Positions 10,043-19,700 of a stretch of DNA of 64,000 bases are shown piece after piece. This stretch comes from Branchiostoma floridae (taxonomy: Eukaryota; Chordata; Leptocardii; Amphioxiformes; Branchiostomatidae). Every line of letters begins with the position of its first letter. Within the stretch, counting starts at the first letter, position 1. The translations under genes and the position numbers were made by a program. Location of the stretch: the NCBI RefSeq assembly GCF_000003815.2, contig NC_049986.1, forward strand, positions 14,711,811 to 14,775,810, given 5' to 3'. The notes below the pieces were generated by a model. It had not been told where the DNA came from and did no database searches. It saw only the letters and a list, made by a program, of their open reading frames with translations.

Positions 10043-12712
10043 ATGTCTACCCACCTGTTCAGTGAAGCAGACCACGCTGAGTTATATCAGAAGTATCGCC
10101 CGAAGTGGAGCGCGGAGTTCGCGGAGAAAGTCGTGGCGTTTGTCAAGGAAAAGGTGACGAAATAGAACTTAATTCTTAACGTTATATCTTGTATTAAATA
10201 ACGTTAACAATGTTGTTCTAGTGTTCTTGGTTCCGACAATGGACCGATCCTGATCAAGGGCAGTTCTGATTGTGAGGCTACACATTATCGATATCACGAG
10301 AAATTTATTTCAGTATCAGCAAGAAGGGTACATAAAGGTTTAAACTCCTTTGTATACGTATAGATACATAAATCACGTCTCGGTCTTTCTATGTCGTGTA
10401 CAGAGATCCTCTCCTTTGCTCCGTGCTATCGAAACTCATCTAAAGCCTGTACCGCGCCAATCGCGACACTCAAACCCAAATTCTTACAAGGCTCTACCTT
10501 TTCACAAAGACTGCTACAAACATTCCTTCTTCCCACAAACCGTGAGAGATTGGAACTCTCTACCGTACGAGGTCACGGAGATCACAGACGCTCCAAAGTT
10601 CAAGGAGGCAGTTCTCCAACGCCTCAGGGAACATTAAGGCGCAGCACTCCCCCTGGACGCTTTGCCCCAACTGAGGGGCGTTGTCCAGTACCAAATCAAG
10701 ATCAAGAAGATCAAGATATCGGCTGTGGCTCAGGTCAGAGTTCAGAAATCCTGGCCTCACACTTCCAACACGTGCTGGGGATAGATGTCAGCGAACCTCA
10801 GATCGCCATGGCGTCAGCTACCAACAAGCTCAATAATGTTGAATACAGGTAAAAATAGCAAATGTCACTTCAAACAACAACAGGAATATACTATTCTATA
10901 TATACTAATATATAACGTTATAACCGCATATCTCGACGGCGTCAGCTGACAACAATCTCAATAAAATTGAATACAGGTAAACAAACCTTACAACAGGTTT
11001 CAAATGTGTATTTCTTCCATCCACAGTTCAATTTCTTCTATTTGTCACAGGAATCCACAAAACAATGCCCCATCTTTTTATTAATGTTTTGATAAAATTC
11101 CAGATGTTAGGACAATAAAATAATCGCTGTACTTGTAAAAGGGACATAGGCCACGAGACATCAAGAAAGAGTACAAAATAGAAAGTCCGATAAAAATGAC
11201 TAGAAAAACGTAAAAAAAACAAAAACAGCCGAAGCCTAACCTTTGCTTGGAGAATAGTACTCAACACAGACGCCTTACCTTGTTCCCAGGGTGGCCCCGG
11301 CCGAATCTATCCCCGTCCCAGACGGGAGCGTTGACCTGGTGATGTGCCTGGAGGCAGCCCATTGGTTTGACGTGGAGAAGTTCAATGTCGAGGTGGACCG
11401 TGTCCTCGTGCCGGGGGGCTGCCTGGCAGTGGCCGGCACCATTGAAGAAAAGTTCTCCCAAGATGAGCTGACGCAGATTTCACATCAAGTATGGATATAG
11501 CACATACTCTGGTATTATGTGGTAAAGCCATAGGCAGGTCTTAATTCAACCTGAGCTTTGAAACAACAACAAACTGAAGAAGGGTTTGATTAAGAGTTAA
11601 TGGCCACTTCCCCTCGGTGTGTACGGTGCCATGACTCATCGTTAAAATTTTATAGACACCTAGAGATGTTAGATCTACGGTGTCATCATCTATAAGAAAT
11701 AGCGCCTTCTGATTGGTCGACATCTTAATCGACATCTACATGATAATATAATTTATGACCATTGTAATTTGTATGTAGGTAGTTAACGTGTATACTCAAG
11801 TGACGTTTTTCACATCCCTTCTATGAGCTCTTAACAATTCCGAGTTTGTTTCCAGTTCCTCCGACAGGGTCCAATGAAAGACTGCTGGCACGAAAATCTA
11901 GTTCGGTATCTCTTCACTGAGTATAGAACCCTGCCGATGCCTTACGATGGAGTCATCAGGTGACACTTGTCTTTGTTCCGAAATGCACCAACATTCAATC
12001 TGTGTAACACAAACTCCGCTGTCCGAGGCTTTAATTGGCCGGCGGATGTTGGACGGGCTGCTATAAGCGAGATTTAATCAGGCTACCCCTTGGTGGTTAA
12101 TGATGGTAACTCCTTAACTTTCATGACGGTATCTACATGTAATCATAAAGAATTCGTAGGTGGTCCACTTTCCCGTGTAACAGACCGAATCATGTTCTAC
12201 CTAAGTACGTCAATCTATTAAAATGAGTCATCGAGCCTACTAAAGCACACACATATTCTCTATATTCCATGTTATTAAAATGCTCACTTTGTGTTCTCGC
12301 TGCAGAGATGAGTCGATGTCTATCGAGACAGACCTCACCATACCACAATACGTCAATCTGGCGTCCACTATTTCACCATACCGCGAGTTCTGTAGGCGCA
12401 ATCCCGAAGACAAAGGTGCACTTCTACAAAACTTACAGAAAAGGTATTCTCTATATATTGCTTGACTGCGTATTTCATTTCGAATTCATATCTTTGGAAT
12501 GATTGTTGTTATTCTGTTGTTATCTCCATAAAATTGAGACATTGTTTTGGGATGTGTGTCTGACAACATCGACAAAGACATCTATTTATTTTCCCATTTC
12601 TTGTTTCCACAGTCTGTACAAAGCCACAGCGTCCACGAAACCCGTGGAAGAGGTGATAGTTCACGTTACGTTCCCTATCTTCTTACTGATGGTAAGGAAG
12701 CCGGAGGTATAG
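10043..12712 (+). CDS. Class I SAM-dependent methyltransferase, copy B, exon 2 damaged by a LINE
   Basis: Tandem paralogue of copy A in the same orientation. Exons: 10043-10153 (37 residues from MSTHLF), exon 2 visible only from 10715 to 10848 (DIGCGSGQS motif I, GIDVSE), 11290-11488 (AAHWFD), 11856-11959, 12306-12443 and 12613-12712. Phases match copy A and frames close. With the roughly nine missing codons the protein would be about 270 residues, and it starts at the position equivalent to Met36 of copy A. The first part of exon 2 (copy A equivalent KTTPLDQAV) and its acceptor are replaced by a LINE 3' tail that runs into the exon. An in-frame acceptor inside the LINE (CCTCAG|GGA at 10627/10628, or ACTGAG before GGGCGT) could rescue it by exonisation; otherwise it is a recent pseudogene or one allele of a polymorphism. 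The remaining exons show no stops or frameshifts. Confidence 0.75.
10440..10714 (+). mobile_element. Non-LTR retrotransposon 3' fragment fused to exon 2
   Basis: The frame ending at 10637 carries the typical C-terminus of a CR1/L2-type reverse transcriptase: a SRHSNPNSYK segment, then HSFFPQTVRDWNSLP and a final FKEAVLQRL. After the stop comes a 77-base 3' untranslated tail ending in a short-period repeat (ATCAAGATCAAGAAGATCAA) that touches the methyltransferase exon at 10715. The 5' boundary is uncertain and the element is severely 5'-truncated. No target duplication was found, compatible with a deletion on insertion. Confidence 0.75.
10930..10985 (+). repeat. Degenerate duplicate of the exon 2 end, including its splice donor
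   Basis: GGCGTCAGCTGACAACAATC, then TCAATAAAATTGAATACAGG followed by TAAACAAAC, closely matches the last part of exon 2 of copy B (GGCGTCAGCTACCAACAAGC then TCAATAATGTTGAATACAGG, with TAAAAATAG). It sits 80-140 bases downstream, in intron 2. The duplicate keeps a plausible donor (ACAG|GTAAAC). Confidence 0.8.
11172..11259. repeat. Half copy of the TACTCTCC foldback MITE family
   Basis: ACAAAATAGAAAGTCCGAT, AACAGCCGAAGCCTAACC and GCTTGGAGAATAGTA match the right arms of the elements at 63088-63298 and 59716-59923. No left arm is seen. It ends about 30 bases before the acceptor of exon 3 of methyltransferase copy B, so it is very close to a functional splice site. Confidence 0.7.
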
Positions 12713-15487
12713 GGGACTCTGCTCAACTATCCACACCCCTGACTATCACACCCCAGCTGCGTTTGGTCCGTTCCTTGTCAGGAACCAACATATAGATTTT
12801 GCTTGCTGTTATGCAACGTAATGTTATGTTATGATCTTTTGAGATTCAGTTGATTGCTTTATCTGCCTAACTCTGCGATTAACGAAGGCCTCTGTGTGAA
12901 CAAGGTGAAACACTTGGCTACCAGACTGGCATTCCAGGAAAAGGTTTGATAGGGACGGAAAAAAAAACTTTCAGCTTTACATTTACGCTTCGTCATAGAA
13001 AGGTAAACGCATATTACCACTCAAACAGTGCACTCAAATGACGGATGTGAGCTACACGTGGTATACTGATTTTCAAAGTGTAACATTAAATTAGTTATTA
13101 ATACCCGAAAATAGCATACCATAATTGCACGATTCGATCCCCCGCTGGTAGTTACATCTGTAGATCTACTTATTGTCACGTGAATTAGCTCAAGCTCGAG
13201 TAGTGGCGATTTAAGTATCTTCGGCTACGGGTAATGACAACTAGTTCAGCTGATTCAGAAGCTGTGGTATGAGTATACTGTAAGTGGACGTGAGGGTTTG
13301 GTCATGTTCCAGTAACGTTATATTTAGACCAAGGCAGTTACTGAAGGCGCTATCACAGTATTACGTCAAACCAGATGTACGTCAGAAGCATCTTCACACG
13401 TAATTTTCCGGGTTCGACTCAGCAGGTTCTTTCGTTAGTTCTCCATCAGAGTAACTACACTGGCTGTAAGGAGAACAATTTTGCCAGGGGAGTTGGGTCA
13501 CCATAGAGATTCATCGGCCAGGCGCGGTTAAACGTGATTTTCCAGCGGGCTGACTCTCCTGGTCAATTATTCACAATCTTTTACCGAATTCTGCTCTCCG
13601 TGTCCCCTGGTGGAGGCTATTCTTAGGTATCTAAAAACGCAAATTTGATTTCCCATTTTGTCCTTCAGCATGGAAAGGTCAGGAATTTACACATGGAAGA
13701 AAGCCATCCAGATATTTCGCACCTGTGGCGCCTCGCGTGCAAATCTAGTGCTAGAATCATCTGGTTTTGTTTAATTTCTTGTGATGTTGACAAAATATTC
13801 TCTAGTTAGAAGCATTAGGAAGAGTGGCTTGAAATGTCGTAAGCAGTGATAAGCTTATCAGTGAGATTTCATTTTACAAATTCGTTATCATATTTATGGT
13901 AAAACGATACTGATTTTATGTTGATTAGGTCTAAAGCATAAGGCATTTATTTTGCACGATTCAAGCTGCCACATATTAAAAGAATGACCCCCCCCCAACA
14001 AAAACTGTTTTTTAAACATTGACATGTTACTTGGCAGGCACGATACCATCGACAATACCTAAGTGGATTACCACACTTTTATACTGCAAACAAAGTATTT
14101 CCTGAATCCAAACAGCACCTTGAAATATGCTAAGCCCCTTTGAAAGTTCCACATGCCAGTATTACAGCCCAGAGCTCTTGGCAAACATCTTACGGAAAAA
14201 TACTGGGCGCAAGGGACTGGCTGAAAAAAAACCTGTCCCCTTCAGCTGGAGTAAGCTAAATATTAGAAGAAGAATTCGTCGTCAAATTTCCAGGGCTGAA
14301 ACTTTGTCAAAGTTCTCTAAACGTTACGGTTATATCTGCAATTTTGCTATTCTCTGTCCAATATCACCAGATATACAGAGATACGTATACAGGACAGAAA
14401 CGAGAAAGTCTTACAATTTCTTTTATTTGCACATTTTGAGCAAAGTACAGTCTCAACAAGCACGCTTTACAGCAAGGTAGAAATATACTTTTTAAAAGTT
14501 TCTCGCTTTTCCAACCCCATTACAGATGAAAGCCATGCATCGTGACCATTTTTCCCCAGAGACAAATGGCGTTCACGAGAGAACATTACCCTAAAAGACT
14601 TCAACGTGACATGTCTGTCTAAAATGTAGCGACGCACCCCATTAAAAGCCTACGCCCCATGACGATCGTACCTCGTTTAGACTTTGTAATAGTAGGATAA
14701 CTTTGAAAGTGTCCTCCATTTATGTTTTGTAATTACCTAACATGGTCAGACCCGATCCACCTTTTTTTGCATAACTCCATAGTCCTACCCATTTGGGCAT
14801 TCCTACGGCGCGCTGTAGTGAGTGCCGGATGCTGGCCAGATGACATGTACAATTATTGCTAAAAGCTCGGTCATTCTGTAGACTTGAGAGTACCATGAAA
14901 AGAACAATGCAAGCACCATTTTATGATAAACACGTACCTACATGTACGTGAACACGTTACTTTACACTGACAGACAACATTGCAACATCTAACGTGGAGA
15001 TATCATGGTATCGACACCACGCACTTGATTTCCGAAAAGTATTTAACGGTTTCTACCGACCTCAAGTATGTCTGTTTTAACACATAATTTATAATTTCTA
15101 CATATAGATCTCGACATTTCATGTTCCATTTGACTTAAGTGCTGTTCATAGCTTGGCTCTCTGTACATAGTGTACCATATACGAATTTCTGTTGATGTCT
15201 TGGACATCTCATCTTACAAAATACAGCTGATGCGATAATTATCAGGTGCCCAATGGAGACCTGCACGTCCATGAGTATTTACTAGGGTACATCAGAAGTT
15301 GGACTTTCTTGCGTTCGACTTTCCTGGTCTAAGCAGAGTCATTTTTACAATAAGTCGAGAGCTGCAGCTGAAAACAGCGTAGTTCACATCAAGTTCCTGG
15401 AACCCAACTTGTGAACTTAGTCTTAGATATGCTTACTCAGTAGTCAATACTTGTCTGTATCGTCGAACAGCATTTGTTCATGACTGC
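12713..15487. other. No gene recognised; possible 3' region of the GPCR
   Basis: Contains no recognisable coding sequence. The + strand frame 14127-14480 (117 codons, very basic) has no motif. A TTTATT at 14422-14427 (AATAAA on the minus strand) could be the polyadenylation signal of the GPCR, about 1.06 kb past its stop. A C-run occurs near 13990. Confidence 0.4.
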
Positions 15488-16711
15488 TCAGAACGACTTA
15501 TGCCGACGGATCGGCTTTAACTCACTGTAGTCCTTGTAATCCTTTGGGTCACGTTCTGAGCTGAACTTGACCGAGTCGTTTCCCCTGTTCCAGTTAGCCC
15601 GTGGGTACCAGGTCTTCGCTCTCTTGTGAGATCTACACTTGGCGACAACGGCCTCCGTGGTTGTCGTCAGAGGGTCGGAGTTTTCGCACGGGCAGCAGCT
15701 TAGCAGCGCCTTCCGTGTATAGATGCGGAACTTCTCTCCGAGTAGCGCGTATAGAAAGGGATTAACAGTCGAATTTGCCGACGATAGTGCGGCGACCAGG
15801 TAATTAACGGCTTCGGGGTAGGTTCCCGTTTTGGGACTGAAGAAGATGACCAGGTTGTAGACATGGAAGGGGAGCCAGGACAGGATGAAGATGAAGACGA
15901 CGACTGCAACCATCCTCGTGACGCGGTTCCGAGACTGGATCGTCTCCCTCCCGATGTGGAGTAACACGCCCTCATTGCGCAGTTTCTTGAAGAGGAGAGC
16001 ATATAAAGGCGTGATGATCAGCAGAGGAACAGCGAACCATGCCAGGAAGCGCCACATGGAGATCAACAGGTTGTATTGCCAGAAGTCCATGTTGCCAGGC
16101 GCCTCAGGCTGGCAAGTTGTGTGGATGATGCCACCAATGTTCGTGTTTTTTGTCGTTGTGAACACGGCAAACGGCAGGCTCATGAGGACAGCGGCAACCC
16201 AAATCGCCCCGCTGATGAGCCAGGTCTTCTTCAGAGACTGGCGCTGTACGTGCCCGATGGGGTCCGCCACCGCGCGGTACCTCTCGATGCTCATGGCCGT
16301 CAAGAACAAGATGCTGGAGTTGACGCTGATGTTGCAGACCGCCACCACCACGTTACACATCGGTCTTCCGTAGATCCACCCATGGACGGACAAGTTGGCG
16401 GTGTCCCAGAACGGGAGGAACATGCTGCAATAAATAAAGTCTGCAATCGCTAAGTTCAGCACGAAAACGTTTGGCACCGTCTTCATCTTTCGATTCCGAG
16501 CAATCGTGTACACGACGACAAGGTTGGCGACCGTGCCTATCGCCGCTAGAAACAGTTCGAAGCAGGAGAAGATGATCTGACTGTTCTTGATGAACGGCAG
16601 CTGTAACGTTGCGTTGGTCATGTTTGATTCCGGAGCAGAAGTAATGTTGTCACTGAAGATGTTGACAAGACCGTCCGTGGCTTCCTGAGTTGCGCTGCTC
16701 GTGGACATCAT
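15488..16711 (-). CDS. Rhodopsin-class G protein-coupled receptor, peptide-receptor-like, single exon
   Basis: An intact 407-residue seven-transmembrane receptor without introns. Near the N-terminus are N-glycosylation sequons at N22, N30 and N33. Helices run approximately 45-70, 80-103, 117-142, 163-185, 214-241, 265-290 and 301-325. Class A marks are LAIAD (D91, 2.50), C119 and C200 for the extracellular disulphide, SIERY at 142-145 (ERY instead of DRY), FILSWLPFH in helix 6 and NPFLY at 317-321, with a cysteine cluster near 339-342 for palmitoylation. Position 3.32 is cysteine (C126), so the aspartate of aminergic, opioid and somatostatin receptors is absent. The helix 1-2 pattern (TVPNVFVLNLAIADF) resembles the somatostatin/opioid/galanin/MCH/allatostatin group; the ligand cannot be named. 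It starts at the first of two adjacent ATGs (context AACCATGATG). It would act at the plasma membrane through heterotrimeric G proteins. Confidence 0.93.
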   Translation of the reverse strand: MMSTSSATQEATDGLVNIFSDNITSAPESNMTNATLQLPFIKNSQIIFSCFELFLAAIGTVANLVVVYTIARNRKMKTVPNVFVLNLAIADFIYCSMFLPFWDTANLSVHGWIYGRPMCNVVVAVCNISVNSSILFLTAMSIERYRAVADPIGHVQRQSLKKTWLISGAIWVAAVLMSLPFAVFTTTKNTNIGGIIHTTCQPEAPGNMDFWQYNLLISMWRFLAWFAVPLLIITPLYALLFKKLRNEGVLLHIGRETIQSRNRVTRMVAVVVFIFILSWLPFHVYNLVIFFSPKTGTYPEAVNYLVAALSSANSTVNPFLYALLGEKFRIYTRKALLSCCPCENSDPLTTTTEAVVAKCRSHKRAKTWYPRANWNRGNDSVKFSSERDPKDYKDYSELKPIRRHKSF

Positions 16712-19700
16712 GGTTTATTTGTTCTGTAGTGGAACACAAGAGGAAGAAAAAACGTTATAGACGTGGTACAATCCAAAGGATTCATCATCAGGGATGTAAG
16801 ATCTTCAAACGAAGGTTCTTTGATCATGATACAGCAATGAGGTCAGAAGGACAGCTAACTAATATGTAAACACACGGGACATTTTACAGTTTGATAGCAA
16901 GTTACGCACGTAGCATTTTCTATGTCAGTCTTAGAGGGTAGTTGAGTAAAAATAGTTAATGGAGCTTCGTTGAAGGGTCTTGAAACGGACGGTGATATTT
17001 GTCTCTTGACCTTCTACTGAAGGATTCGGTCGCGCCCATGTAAGCCATGAAGAGTCATCAGGATTGCCGCACTTTTAGATGCCGGTCCCGAGACAATCCA
17101 GATCCTTAGTGGTTGTCAGGGTCATTCGTCATGCTACCTTCACTGTCTACTCAATATTCCACACGCACCACTGCCATCCATATCAGCAGGGGAGATAACG
17201 TACCCAAAGCGTGCGGGCTATCTCAGCAACACAAGTTCCAAAGTTGAGTAATCCGTCGGTACATTAGGGACGATCAGTGCACGTGTTGATATGTAATCAC
17301 AAAGACATCCATCCCCTCTTGAATTGGAAACTAAGGAGATAACCTTGAAACTAAGAAGGATTGTTCGATTATTCAAATCCGGCTGCCCCATGTCCCAGAT
17401 TTCGGGCTTATTGTGCTCGACACAGATCCGTAGTTGATGAAGATAGAGATGGCGAGAAAATAGCATGTACTGGAATCACCCTAATCCACGCTTTGATGGA
17501 CGCCTCGCGTCAGTGTCTCTTTCATCCTTCTGCGTGTGCGGGCATTTGCGGTCTTGATGTAATCTCCAAGTGGATCTTGGGACGGACAGTCGTAAGGTTT
17601 CCTGGCGGCTCCGTCTTCCTGACACATTCCACCTCGAAATCAGAGACAGGGCGGCAAACTACGGGGCAACCTAAAAACTATTCAAGTTTCCCTCTAATCC
17701 TCAATGATACAATCTTCGAGATTACTGTGGTTGCCCTGCTATATGTACACATCTGATCGAACCTATTCCAGTCTAAAGGTTGTAAATTGTTCTTTTAAAT
17801 TTGAGAGTTGGAAAAAGATAAGACCTCTTTCAAGGCAAAACGGACTAAAATTCTGTGGGCTCACGTATTTCCTCACGGAGATGCTTTACATTGTTCACCT
17901 TAGACTCCAGCTGCACACATCCACAGTTTCTGTCGATATTTTCGACCCGCTCGTTTGTATCTGTCACCTTAGTTATCCCTGGCTATCATCAAAACCCAAG
18001 CCGACCTCCACCGCGTCCCAGAAAACAGGAAGGTCCAGAAAATGTCACGTTGTCTAAAGAAGTATCAACTTGTTGATGAATCATTAAACAGTAATGCGAA
18101 TACGCGTGGGAGCACTGACCGCAACATTTCAGATCTTTGCACGGATGATAAACGAGGGGAACTCCCACCACAACTCCCACCTGTAGCCTCCAGTCGTAAT
18201 ATGGTACCGTGTCCACGCGGAAGCGTGTTGCAATTGTCCCTGGAAGACAAAACCCTCCCGCGCTGGCCATTGGGTATGCTGGGAGAGCGATAAGAACAAA
18301 GTCCCTTGATGAGGACCAGTATTCGTTATGGACGAATATGGCTACCTGATAAGTGGACTCCTGGGGGAGTCTTACAGGTGGCTTTTAGAGAGAAAAGGCT
18401 GCCGGCTCTACTCCATGGGTTAATGAGTCCTTGAAACTGTATATCGTGGTGATTTGTTTCAGAACTGGGGTTGCCTGAGGTCGTGTATGGTGTCCATGTC
18501 TCGACGGCTACATTAGATGCAGCATTACGACTGTAAATTGACACCTGTTGAGGTGTACATGTGGGTGAACCAATGCTTTAGACGCTTTTCATCATACTGG
18601 CAGATACCCATGGTCGGAAGCTGAAGCAATCTACAGGTCAGACATCGAAGTTAGGGCTGTCCATTGGCAAGCATGTTATAATACACTGAATGAAGGCTTA
18701 AAAAAAGTACTAACCCATATTTCAATCTTAATAATTCTTCTCCACCAGAAAGCCACTTGGGTCTAGTTTATAAACATTCAAAGAAAACACGGGGTTGTTC
18801 GCCTCATTCTCCGAGAAAAGCTCACCCTATGAAAGAAACCTCACCTTTGACCCCTGTTCCCTCCTGATACACCGGGTAGCACCCTGTAACTCAAACCTGT
18901 CCTGACACCAGCTAAACTGCTAAACTGAACAAATTTTGACCCAAACAGGAAAGATTAGGCCCTACCTGTCCCTTCTAACTGAAAAAGTCTCCAGATTGGA
19001 CAAAAATTTTCAAGGAAAAAAAAAGGATTTTCAAGGATTTTAAGTCACACCTCCCATTTTGGGCACTGTACTGCGCAACGCAACTCTGACGTCAGCCCTA
19101 CATGCGACCTGGAAGAAGGCTAAACTTGTAACCAATCGCATTGAACCCGTACGCATGACATCGGCGCTGAGCTTGAACCGTCCTAATGTACGTAATTCTT
19201 CAGACTTAGGATGGAAATCGGCAGGTTAATCCAGGTGTACTCTATCTCCAGAAGGGCTGTTATTCTTCAGTTACTCCTACGCTATCTGTCTCTGCCACCT
19301 TCTGCATTCATCTGGATGATTAAGCTCCACAAGAACAGAGATTTCCCTGTAGCGACACTTTAGGGCGGTATCAGAAATAAAAAGTTTCTCACAAGATATC
19401 ACCGTGTGTCCAAAAATTTGCCCTAGGAATAAAAACAACGCAGACCTCTTTGATGAAGAAAAAGATGTGGTACACATGTCGTTGAGTCATGCTATCCTCT
19501 GCCCCCCTCCCAACACGTATGGTACTCCGTATTTGTCTTCTCCATCATCAAGTGAATTAATGCATAAGATAAGCATATCTGCATATAGCATATCCATATG
19601 CATTAACCAAGATCAACAAAGAACAAGGGTCAAGCCTGTGGTTTTCAAAAGCTGCAACGCCATTGTCACACAAATTACAGCAGTTGTACAGAAAGGATCC

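Noticed and set aside
10391..10852. A single 153-codon protein ending in the methyltransferase motif
   Set aside because: It joins a LINE frame read out of register with its own reverse transcriptase frame to exon 2; only the part after 10715 is methyltransferase. Treated as a junction and a possible exonisation.
14127..14480. 117-codon very basic plus-strand frame
   Set aside because: Composition follows AT-rich sequence rich in AGA and AAA; it lies in the probable 3' flank of the GPCR on the other strand; no motif.
15885..16453. Two plus-strand frames opposite the GPCR
   Set aside because: They are antisense shadows of the intact receptor frame.
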